From Aliiroseovarius sp. F47248L (lineage in GTDB: Bacteria; Pseudomonadota; Alphaproteobacteria; Rhodobacterales; Rhodobacteraceae): a stretch of DNA of 64,000 nt. A program made the translations under genes and the position numbers. Of the stretch, positions 57,038 through 64,000 are shown piece after piece. Under the pieces are notes generated by a model. The model did not search any database. It saw only the letters and a program-made list of their open reading frames with translations, and had not been told where the DNA came from. Positions within the stretch are counted from its first letter, which is position 1. Each line of letters opens with the position of its first letter. The stretch is taken from contig NZ_JALKBF010000001.1 of the NCBI RefSeq assembly GCF_023016085.1, forward strand, positions 806,001 to 870,000. The letters are read 5' to 3'.

Positions 57038-57658
57038 TTAGATTTGCGACAGAAGCAGGTAGTCCCCCGTCCCCCGCCGAACCAGCGCGAATGCATCATT
57101 ATGCGTCTGATCATAATCCGGATTTTCCGTTTTTGCGAGCGCCAAGCGCAAATTGTCGCGAATTTGGGCAGATTGGCCACGATCCAGTCCAAATGCGATC
57201 TGAAAGACACGGGCCGCTTCGGCGATTTGGCCGGTTTCCATCAGCACGACACCCAGATTGTTCCATGCCGGAACGAAACTTCCGTCCATTTCCGTGGCCT
57301 TCCTGAGGATGCGTTCGGCTTGACCCAAACGGCCAAGTTGCAGGTTGGTCGACCCGATGGCGGACAGGACATCGACAGTGATCCCCTGTTCGCTGGCCGC
57401 ACGCAGATAGGCCTTCAAAGCCAGTTCGTGTTCGCCCGCAGCGGTCAATCGGTGACCAACGGTCAGGCCATCCACAGCTTCTTCGCCACGCTTCAAGGCG
57501 GTTGGCGCATATGGGCTTGAGTGTTTGGCAAAGGGCCCAGAGCCCGAGGCGCAGGCCGTCAAGGCGATACAGGCAATCGCGCCCACCGCAACAAGGTGCG
57601 TGCGGCGTTTGCAGTCAAATGGTTGCGGGAAAAAGCGGGGCGGGCGGCGCGTCGTCAA
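57038..57658 (-). CDS. Second TPR lipoprotein of the tad locus (TadD-like)
   Basis: The protein has 206 residues from a TTG start with AAGGAG at 6 bases. A basic N-terminus of about 20 residues precedes the lipoprotein signal with lipobox LTAC. Three or more TPR units follow (LTAAGEHELALKAYLRAA, then NNLGVVLMETGQIAEAARVF). It is shorter than the downstream paralogue and probably shares the TadD role. Confidence 0.82.
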   Translation of the reverse strand: MTTRRPPRFFPQPFDCKRRTHLVAVGAIACIALTACASGSGPFAKHSSPYAPTALKRGEEAVDGLTVGHRLTAAGEHELALKAYLRAASEQGITVDVLSAIGSTNLQLGRLGQAERILRKATEMDGSFVPAWNNLGVVLMETGQIAEAARVFQIAFGLDRGQSAQIRDNLRLALAKTENPDYDQTHNDAFALVRRGTGDYLLLSQI

Positions 57659-57691
57659 TAGTGGCTCCTTCGCGCGGCCCGTTCAGTTGCG

Positions 57692-58666
57692 TCAGAAGCG
57701 GACCGATTTAAGGGTCAGATAGATGTCATAGACCGATGGACCGATCAAAATGATCAATAGCGGCGGAACGGTCAGCATCATAGTGGCAAGTGTCATCTTG
57801 GTGGGCAAGGTGTTTGCCTTTTCCTCAGCGCGCATGACGCGTTTATCGCGCATCTCGCCAGCATAAACCCGAAGCGCGTCAGCGATCGAGGTGCCGAAGG
57901 AAGCAGACTGGATCATCACGGTAACGAAACTGGCCACGTCCGGCACGCCTGCGCGCTCAGACAGATCGCGCAGCACTTGTACCCGGTCCTTACCTGCTTT
58001 CATCTCGTTCGATACGATCGAAAACTCATCGGCCAAAGCAGGATAGGAGGCACGGATCTCCTTGGACACCCTCAAGATGGACTGGTCCAGCGACTGCCCC
58101 GCTTCGACGCAAGTCAGCATCATGTCGAGCGCGTCAGGGAAACCGTTGGTGATTTCTTCCTTGCGGGTTTCGACACGGCGTGTAACCCAGTATTTCGGCA
58201 GCATGTATCCGGCGACGCCGGGGATCAGGATCCACAGCATGCGACCGGTTGTGGTCAGCTCTTGCCCATTTGCAGTTTTCAAGATGGTCAGGAAGACCCC
58301 GAAAACCAGAAGGCCAATGCCAAGCGCAAATTGTGCAAAGTGAAAGGTCCGCACGGCATTCTTGCCTGGATAGCCTGCTTGCAACAGTTTCAGTTGTATG
58401 GCCGAGTATTCGTCTGCGTCCTGCGGTTCAAGAAAGGCGGAGTATTTCTCAAGTTTATTCGAACCAGAGGCGACCCGCAGATCGACCTTCTGTCCGCCTT
58501 TGCTTCCACTTTCACGCGCCTTTCGTAGTTTTTCGATTGGATCCTCGGTCTTGCGAAGCAGGAACGGAACGGTGACGACGATCAGCACGATCCCCAGAGC
58601 ACCCACCGCCAAAAGCGGGCCTGCGGGACCGAGAATGTCAGTCAGAATTGTGTTGATCTGTTCCAT
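57692..58666 (-). CDS. tadC: Tad inner-membrane platform protein TadC
   Basis: The protein has 324 residues from the ATG at 58666; the longer frame overlaps tadB. It is a GspF/T2SSF-type platform protein with one N-terminal helix, a cytoplasmic domain and C-terminal helices (LDMMLTCVEAGQSLDQSILRV is the T2SSF signature stretch, quoted in part: TCVEAGQSLD). It pairs with TadB under the TadA motor. Confidence 0.92.
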   Translation of the reverse strand: MEQINTILTDILGPAGPLLAVGALGIVLIVVTVPFLLRKTEDPIEKLRKARESGSKGGQKVDLRVASGSNKLEKYSAFLEPQDADEYSAIQLKLLQAGYPGKNAVRTFHFAQFALGIGLLVFGVFLTILKTANGQELTTTGRMLWILIPGVAGYMLPKYWVTRRVETRKEEITNGFPDALDMMLTCVEAGQSLDQSILRVSKEIRASYPALADEFSIVSNEMKAGKDRVQVLRDLSERAGVPDVASFVTVMIQSASFGTSIADALRVYAGEMRDKRVMRAEEKANTLPTKMTLATMMLTVPPLLIILIGPSVYDIYLTLKSVRF

Positions 58667-58680
58667 CTCATAAACCTCTG

Positions 58681-59649
58681 TCAAACCTTGATGTTTACCA
58701 GCATCCGCATGACGAAGACGTTCGCCACAAGAAAACCAGCCACGATCAGGCAAGCGGGGATGAAATAGGGCGTGTCACGCACCTTGTCATAGTAGTTGGG
58801 CTGGATCAGGTTGATCATGACCAGTGCCACAACCGGAAACCCAGACAGGAAATTGCCGGACCACTTCGCCTCGGCCGTGATGGCGCGCACTCGGCGAAAC
58901 AGCTTGAAGCGCGACCGGATCACCTTGGCGAGACCGTCGAGGATCTCGGCCAGATTACCGCCTGAAGTTTGCTGAATGATCACCGCGACGGCCAAAAAGC
59001 GCATGTCCTGATTGTCCAGCCGCTCTGCCATGTTGGCCAATGCCTCGCCAACGTCGCGACCATAGGCGCTTTCGTCAGCGATCAAACCCATTTCAGTGCC
59101 CAACGGATCGGGCACTTCCTTGGCGACGATCTGTACAGCCGAAGAAAACGGGTGGCCCACTCGCAGGCTTCGTACCATCAACTCAACCGCATCGGGCAGT
59201 TGTTCTTCAATCATCGAGGTGCGTTTCTTGGCTTTGTTGTTTACCCAGATGTAGACGCCGCCCACCCCCATGACGACCGCGATGCCTGCTCGGATTGGTA
59301 GTGATGCCGCTGTGGCAACGCCTAGCCCGACAAAGGCAAACATCGACAAAAGCACCATCATCAACACAAGCTGGGCCGGAGTGAATGCAATCGCTGCCTT
59401 TTGAGCTTTGGTTGCCAGCAGCGAATAGAAGGGGATGCCCTGCGCCTTGACGTGTTGGCTCATCTCCTTGCGGAGCTTTTCCAGAACCTCTTCGCGGGCC
59501 GCACCTTTTTCCAGCATATCCAGCCGGCGATTAATGCGGTTGTTCAGGCTGATCGACTTGCCGAAAACCGTCAGGTAGATGCCTTCGACCAGCAAAAGAA
59601 CGGCCAGAAAAATCAGACCATAGAGGATTGGTTCGATGGAAATGGACAT
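58681..59649 (-). CDS. tadB: Tad inner-membrane platform protein TadB
   Basis: This 322-residue T2SSF-type platform protein has an N-terminal membrane helix, two central helices (about 90-135) and two at the C-terminus. The T2SSF motif is present as ELMVRSLRVGHPFSSAV. Its start follows the cpaF stop by 2 bases and tadC starts 14 bases after its end, consistent with one polycistronic message. Confidence 0.92.
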   Translation of the reverse strand: MSISIEPILYGLIFLAVLLLVEGIYLTVFGKSISLNNRINRRLDMLEKGAAREEVLEKLRKEMSQHVKAQGIPFYSLLATKAQKAAIAFTPAQLVLMMVLLSMFAFVGLGVATAASLPIRAGIAVVMGVGGVYIWVNNKAKKRTSMIEEQLPDAVELMVRSLRVGHPFSSAVQIVAKEVPDPLGTEMGLIADESAYGRDVGEALANMAERLDNQDMRFLAVAVIIQQTSGGNLAEILDGLAKVIRSRFKLFRRVRAITAEAKWSGNFLSGFPVVALVMINLIQPNYYDKVRDTPYFIPACLIVAGFLVANVFVMRMLVNIKV

Positions 59650-59651
59650 TC

Positions 59652-61124
59652 TCAGTCGCTCCAGGGTTCATAAATGGATGCAGGCAGGTCATAGCCCCAC
59701 TGGCGGAAGCGATCGGAATAGTGTGACCGCACGCCGGTGGCGTTGAAACGACCTATGATCTTGCCATCCGGCGTCAATCCAAGACGTTCATATCGGAACA
59801 CTTCTTGCATCGAGATCACTTCACCTTCCATGCCGGTGATTTCTGTGATCGATACCATCCGGCGCGAGCCGTCTTGCAAGCGGCTGGCTTGCACAATCAG
59901 GTTCACAGCAGATGCAATTTGGCTGCGTACCGCTTTCAGCGGCATCTCGATCCCGGCCATTGCAATCATGTTTTCCAAACGCGATACCGCATCGCGGGCG
60001 GAGTTTGCGTGGATCGTCGTCATCGATCCATCGTGGCCGGTGTTCATGGCTTGCAACATGTCGATAACTTCTTCGCCGCGGGTCTCACCCACGATGATAC
60101 GATCGGGCCGCATTCGAAGGGCGTTCTTCAGACAGTCACGCTGACTGACCGCGCCTTTCCCCTCGACGTTGGCAGGGCGGCTTTCCATCCGGCCAACATG
60201 AGTTTGTTGCAGCTGAAGTTCCGCCGTATCCTCGATCGTCAGGATGCGTTCCGAGTTGTCGATGAACGACGATAGCGCGTTCAGCGTGGTCGTCTTACCA
60301 GAACCCGTCCCGCCCGACACAATCACGTTCAGACGACAGGCAACAGCGGCCTGAAGATATACGGCCATTTCTTCCGAAAACGCACCGAAACCGACAAGTT
60401 CATCAATGCCCAGTTTATCTTTTTTGAACTTACGGATCGAAACCAGCGAGCCATCGACTGCAATCGGGGGAACCATCGCGTTGAAACGCGAACCATCTGC
60501 CAGACGGGCGTCAACATGTGGGTTCGATTCATCGACCCGGCGTCCCACGGCGGACACGATCTTGTCGATGATCCGCAAAAGATGGCGTTCATCCTTGAAG
60601 GTCACATCGGTCAGCTGCAGCTTGCCCGCGCGTTCGACAAAGACCTGTTGTGGTCCATTCACCAGAATATCGTTGACGGTGTCATCCTGCAGAAGCGGCT
60701 CCAGCGGGCCGAGGCCCTTCACTTCGTCATACAGTTCCTGATTGAGCAAAAGCCGTTCATCGCGGGTCAGAACGACATCGCGCGTGTTTAGAAACTCTGA
60801 CGTGATGTCCGTAATTTCCGAACGCAGGTCCTTTTCCGCCGCGCTTTCCAATGCGCCAAGGTTCAGGTTATCCAGCAATTCCTTGTGAAGCTCGGTCTTG
60901 ATCTCGGACAGCCGCTCCTTACGCTTGCGTTCTTTGTCCGCTTGTGGGGCGCGGGCTTCCTGCACAGGGGCTTGGCGACGCGAAACGGGTGGGCGCGGCG
61001 CTGCGGTGATGTCGGGCGCTTTTTTACTTGGGGCAGGGGCTTGCGCCCGTCCGCCGTCAACGGCTTTCAGTTCAGGCGTACCGGCTGCGGCTGGTTTCGT
61101 GGGCTTTTTATAGCGGGAAAACAT
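59652..61124 (-). CDS. cpaF: Tad pilus assembly ATPase TadA/CpaF
   Basis: The protein has 490 residues. The secretion ATPase powers Flp pilus assembly. After a Pro/Ala-rich N-terminal tail (1-75) come the N-terminal domain and the RecA core: Walker [11 protein letters not shown] (271-280), Asp box LTIEDTAEL, Walker [13 protein letters not shown] and the His box [10 protein letters not shown]. The last residues ([13 protein letters not shown]) are poorly conserved. It lies between cpaE and tadB. Confidence 0.95.
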   Translation of the reverse strand: MFSRYKKPTKPAAAGTPELKAVDGGRAQAPAPSKKAPDITAAPRPPVSRRQAPVQEARAPQADKERKRKERLSEIKTELHKELLDNLNLGALESAAEKDLRSEITDITSEFLNTRDVVLTRDERLLLNQELYDEVKGLGPLEPLLQDDTVNDILVNGPQQVFVERAGKLQLTDVTFKDERHLLRIIDKIVSAVGRRVDESNPHVDARLADGSRFNAMVPPIAVDGSLVSIRKFKKDKLGIDELVGFGAFSEEMAVYLQAAVACRLNVIVSGGTGSGKTTTLNALSSFIDNSERILTIEDTAELQLQQTHVGRMESRPANVEGKGAVSQRDCLKNALRMRPDRIIVGETRGEEVIDMLQAMNTGHDGSMTTIHANSARDAVSRLENMIAMAGIEMPLKAVRSQIASAVNLIVQASRLQDGSRRMVSITEITGMEGEVISMQEVFRYERLGLTPDGKIIGRFNATGVRSHYSDRFRQWGYDLPASIYEPWSD

Positions 61125-61137
61125 AGCGCCTCCGGGA

Positions 61138-62412
61138 TCAGTTGGCTGTGGCTTCGGCCTGGTTCAGATCGTGAACCGACTGCGCCAATTTCTGGATTTC
61201 TCTACGAAGCGGGTTCTTGGTTGCGGCGGACGACAGGGGGATCCCGTGATCGCAGGCCTGCGTGACAGGCTTGCCGCCATCAGGCAGGTGCAGCTCGATC
61301 GAGATATCAAGACTTTCCGCCAGACGCTTGGCACGCGACTTGCCCGACATATCGGTGAATTTCGGTGCCCGGTTCAAGACATAGCGCAGTTTTTCAACCG
61401 GCAGTTCCTCGGATTTCAGGGCCTTGATCATTCGAAGCGCGTTCTGTGCCGACCGCAGGTCAAGCTCCAGTGTCGTAAAATAGACATGTGCTGCATGCAG
61501 AACGGTTTCGGTCCACTGAGCTACAGTGTTTGGCATATCAATCACGACATAGTCGAAATTACGTCGAGCCATTTCGATAATGCGATCAATGTCTTCTGCG
61601 GTCACGATGTCCAGCGGCAGCATGTCTGGTGGCGCTGTCAGAACGTGGAGATCTTCATCAAAGGCGACAAGGGCTTGCGAAAAGATCTCATGATCCATGA
61701 CCTCTGTATCTGACAGAAGCTCATAAACCGCATCGCGGCGCGGCAAATCCAGATAGGTTGCCACCGATCCAAATTGCAGCCCAAGATCCAAAAGGCAAAC
61801 GCGCGGCGGGTTTTTCCCGGCCTTTTTGTCCTTCTTACTGCGGTCCATTTGGCTAAGTTCCCAAGCCAGGTTGACAGCCAAGGTCGTCGCCCCAGTGCCG
61901 CCGGCCATAGGTTGCACAGCAAGAATCACCGCTTCGCGATCTTCTCCACCTTTTAGTTGTGTCGGTTGGGTGGCAGGGTCAACAAGGGCAGGGGCTTCTG
62001 GTTCGGGTGCGCGCAGACGTTCGATCGCGTCGTGAAGAGCACCTTCGGGCAGCGGGTAGGGGACAAACTCTTCGGCACCCATTTTCAAAAGCTGGTGCAG
62101 CGCAATCGGGCTGACCTCTTCTGCGATCACAATGACCTTGATGCCTTTTTCACCGGCGGCACGAATAACACCTGCCACCTTAGACAGATCGGCTTCGTCC
62201 TGGTCGTCCATCGCAATCGCGACAAACTCCAATGCGTCGGCGTCTGGTTGAGCAAAAAATGCAAGCGCGTCTTCAAGCGACAGGTCGCCCCACGCCTCGC
62301 CAAGTTCGGCTTCCATGTCTTCGATCAGAAGATCAAAGTTCTGCACGTCCCGTGCGATCGTGCAAGCTACGATCGGTTCGGGGTCAGCTTGTAGCGCAAC
62401 ACTGCTACTCAT
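61138..62412 (-). CDS. cpaE: Tad pilus localisation protein CpaE/TadZ
   Basis: The protein has 424 residues from the ATG at 62412 (GGAGG upstream); the open frame upstream is non-conserved. An N-terminal receiver-like domain (about 12-135, without the full phospho-acceptor set) precedes a ParA/MinD-type ATPase. The P-loop is atypical, MAGGTGATTLA (169-179), lacking the usual Lys pair, as is typical of CpaE/TadZ. It sets the polar site of pilus assembly. Confidence 0.9.
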   Translation of the reverse strand: MSSSVALQADPEPIVACTIARDVQNFDLLIEDMEAELGEAWGDLSLEDALAFFAQPDADALEFVAIAMDDQDEADLSKVAGVIRAAGEKGIKVIVIAEEVSPIALHQLLKMGAEEFVPYPLPEGALHDAIERLRAPEPEAPALVDPATQPTQLKGGEDREAVILAVQPMAGGTGATTLAVNLAWELSQMDRSKKDKKAGKNPPRVCLLDLGLQFGSVATYLDLPRRDAVYELLSDTEVMDHEIFSQALVAFDEDLHVLTAPPDMLPLDIVTAEDIDRIIEMARRNFDYVVIDMPNTVAQWTETVLHAAHVYFTTLELDLRSAQNALRMIKALKSEELPVEKLRYVLNRAPKFTDMSGKSRAKRLAESLDISIELHLPDGGKPVTQACDHGIPLSSAATKNPLRREIQKLAQSVHDLNQAEATAN

Positions 62413-62782
62413 CGTAAAATCCCTCCAGTTAGAGCCCGCTCCCAGGCATTCTGCCATCGGTCCATTGCCCACCAAGGCGTGCGCGAGTCGGAATTTGCAC
62501 GCGGACTGCTCCCAATAGCTCAAAGAAGTGACAGTCAATCTGGGCAACATTGCGGCTTAAACCGCCAAATTATTCGTTCATTTGGGACGATCACGGGCGA
62601 AACGGCGTATCTGTTTCCCAGAGAGGAACGGCAGAATGTTTCGCCTTTAACGGGATATCACGTCCCTATCCCGCAAAGAAACTTCATGAAATGAGTGTGT
62701 TCACAGCGAGAGCTTGCCTGTGGTATTTGAGTTTCTCTGCCTGGAATGCGGCAAAAATGTGGCAAGTCGCGCAGGATCGCAT
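62413..62782 (-). other. Long intergenic region upstream of cpaE
   Basis: About 370 non-coding bases separate the OmpA-gene terminator from cpaE. The region is more AT-rich than the flanks. I see TTAA-N7-AATT near 62556, one half-site short of a CtrA match, and no convincing sigma-70 pair. It presumably holds the promoter of the cpaE-cpaA operon. Confidence 0.4.
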
Positions 62783-62809
62783 AAAAAAGGCGCGAGCTTG
62801 TCGCGCCTT
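62783..62809 (-). terminator. Rho-independent terminator after the OmpA-like gene
   Basis: A perfect 9-bp stem (62787-62795 with 62801-62809, 5-base loop) is followed on the minus strand by a run of T to 62783. It divides the tad locus into at least two transcripts. Confidence 0.85.
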
Positions 62810-62824
62810 CTCTGAATGTTTAGA

Positions 62825-63502
62825 TTAACCGCCTTCGCCGATTGATCCGGCGGTCCCGGCCGAGATGATGGGCAGGGGCACGGCGCTGCCGACATATTCG
62901 CGATAAACGACATGCGCGTATTTGCCGTCCAGAACCGTGGGCTTGCGACCACCCACAAAGCCCGTGACTTCCGTCACCGTACGGCGGTTGCGCATTTCAG
63001 GCGCGCGCGTCACGACCAGCGGGCGGGTTTCGCCGTAGCTGACAACAGCCTCAAGCCGCGAGCGGCTGATCCCGCTGGCAACAAGATAATTAACCACAGC
63101 ATGGGCGCGGCGCAGGCCAAGTCGTTGGTTGTATGCGTTCGAGCCAACCAGATCGGTGTGACCATAGACGCGGAAGCGCAGTTCGGGGAACTGGGCGATC
63201 CAATGGGCCTGCTGGCTAAGGATGGCGCGCGCTGTGTTGTCCAGCGTGGCGCTGTTGAAGGCAAAATTGACGGTGTCCTGCGATTCCTTGTTGAATCGGT
63301 TGGCCAGTGCTACGGCAGGGTTAATCTCGCCGTTTTGGACGCCTGTGTTATATGCGGTCGGTTGACCCAACCCGCCTTCATCCAGTTGGGCACCTGCTTC
63401 CACGAACCAGGATTTCGACGCTACATCCGCCCCCGAACATGCCGTCAGAATGGCAATAGCCGAGGTGGCTGCGAGCACTGGTTTGATACGTTCAATCGAC
63501 AT
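62825..63502 (-). CDS. OmpA-family lipoprotein of the tad locus
   Basis: The protein has 225 residues, with a lipoprotein signal ending in LTAC (Cys22). The OmpA-like peptidoglycan-binding domain (about 75-185) has VYGHTDLVGSNAYNQRLGLRR with the Asp and Arg that bind the wall peptide. A ~40-residue tail follows. It occupies the RcpB-like position directly after the secretin gene (1-base gap between stop and start), so it probably anchors or assists the secretin. Confidence 0.88.
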   Translation of the reverse strand: MSIERIKPVLAATSAIAILTACSGADVASKSWFVEAGAQLDEGGLGQPTAYNTGVQNGEINPAVALANRFNKESQDTVNFAFNSATLDNTARAILSQQAHWIAQFPELRFRVYGHTDLVGSNAYNQRLGLRRAHAVVNYLVASGISRSRLEAVVSYGETRPLVVTRAPEMRNRRTVTEVTGFVGGRKPTVLDGKYAHVVYREYVGSAVPLPIISAGTAGSIGEGG

Positions 63503-63503
63503 C

Positions 63504-64000
63504 TCAGTCCTCCATCACATAGCCATAGGACCCGGAGAAGTCCTGTTGCGCCACTTCACCTGCCGCCCCGGATTTGGGTCGGTTCTTGGCGGTAGTATTG
63601 CCGAACAGGAACAGTTCCTGCTCGGACGGTGGGCGGATCCGGTCGGTCGGAACGGCCAGCGCCTCTCCGCGTGTCGGGGTGACAAGATGCGCGGTGACGA
63701 TGATAACCAGCTCTGATTGCGACCGTTGGTATTCGGTTGACCGGAAGAGTGCGCCCAGAACCGGGATGTCACCCAGCCACGGGACCGAACCGATATTGTC
63801 CTGGAAATCATCCTCGATCAGACCAGCGATGGCAAAGCTCTCTCCGTCCCGCATCTCGACCGTGGTTGAGGTTTCGCGGCGGCGGAAAGCGTTGATGCTG
63901 AAGCCGCCATTGTTATAGCTGACAGATTCATCCAGTCCCGATACAGCCGCATTCAGTTGCAGATTGATTACATCATCCGCCAGCACCGTGGGCGTGAAGG
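63504..64000 (-). CDS. cpaC: Tad outer-membrane secretin CpaC/RcpA, cut by window edge
   Basis: Only the C-terminal ~165 residues are in the window; the frame is open to the right edge and no start is visible. The conserved secretin block is clear: FTPTVLADDVINLQL, MRDGESFAIAGLIEDD, VPWLGDIPVLGALFRS and SELVIIVTAHLV. This forms the outer-membrane pore for the pilus. The last ~40 residues form a tail beyond the secretin domain. Confidence 0.93.
   Translation of the reverse strand, partial: FTPTVLADDVINLQLNAAVSGLDESVSYNNGGFSINAFRRRETSTTVEMRDGESFAIAGLIEDDFQDNIGSVPWLGDIPVLGALFRSTEYQRSQSELVIIVTAHLVTPTRGEALAVPTDRIRPPSEQELFLFGNTTAKNRPKSGAAGEVAQQDFSGSYGYVMED

Noticed and set aside
1..64000. tRNA/rRNA genes, CRISPR arrays, insertion sequences, att sites, prophage or toxin-antitoxin pairs
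   Set aside because: I looked for T-loop motifs, regularly spaced direct repeats, transposase or integrase signatures and terminal inverted repeats and found none; base composition and gene density stay even across the window.

Overview
The window reads as a chromosomal segment of an alphaproteobacterium of the order Rhodobacterales, most likely the Roseobacter group. The grounds are GC-rich codon use throughout, the neighbourhood ruvCAB-ybgC-tolQRA-tolB-pal-cpoB-tilS-ftsH, a DUF1127 protein, a DUF2842 protein beside purA, a Hint-domain protein, fhs-folD C1 genes and a Caulobacter/Roseobacter-type tad (cpa) pilus locus. It is almost entirely core genome. I see no rRNA, tRNA, CRISPR array, insertion sequence, prophage or integron.

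Left part (1-12.7 kb): the 3' part of comEC and a LysR regulator face a minus-strand block. That block holds a class I glutamine amidotransferase (PuuD-like), a glutamine-synthetase-like ligase (PuuA-like) and a DegT-family aminotransferase, together suggesting gamma-glutamylated amine or polyamine turnover. A palindrome overlaps the -10 box of its promoter. A polar/basic amino-acid ABC transporter follows (binding protein, two permeases, ATPase), then a TerB-like protein, CTP synthase and SecG.

Middle (12.9-27.2 kb): purA and DUF2842; a very acidic 679-residue protein of unknown role; thiamine pyrophosphokinase; L-serine dehydratase; a YbaN protein; rpiA and gor; hflK-hflC-DUF2065; a fatty-acid desaturase; a DegP-type protease; and a DUF1127 protein.

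Envelope and DNA-repair block (27.6-40.8 kb): ruvC-ruvA-ruvB, a conserved unknown gene, thpR, ybgC, tolQ-tolR-tolA, then cutC inserted with 4-nt overlaps between tolA and tolB, then pal, cpoB, tilS and ftsH. degP and ftsH both have an upstream heat-shock-like promoter candidate with the same architecture.

Right-centre (40.9-55.6 kb): a LysE exporter; an ornithine-decarboxylase-family gene with a structured leader that holds a possible upstream peptide ORF; a MOSC protein; fhs and folD; a Hint-domain protein with an upstream perfect TTAA-N7-TTAA (CtrA-type) site; a crotonase; a thioesterase; the ligase-associated phosphoesterase and helicase without their usual ligase and exonuclease; an AAA ATPase; and a GT-C-like membrane protein.

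Right end (55.6-64 kb): minus-strand tad pilus genes in transcription order, namely secretin cpaC (cut by the window edge), OmpA lipoprotein, cpaE, cpaF/tadA, tadB, tadC, two TPR lipoproteins and prepilin peptidase cpaA. The pilin gene and rcpC/cpaB would lie beyond the right edge.

No clearly novel multi-gene system is present. The best leads are the cutC insertion in the tol operon, the decarboxylase leader, the promoter-operator of the PuuD/PuuA/DegT operon, the CtrA-type site before the Hint gene, and the unknown acidic protein.
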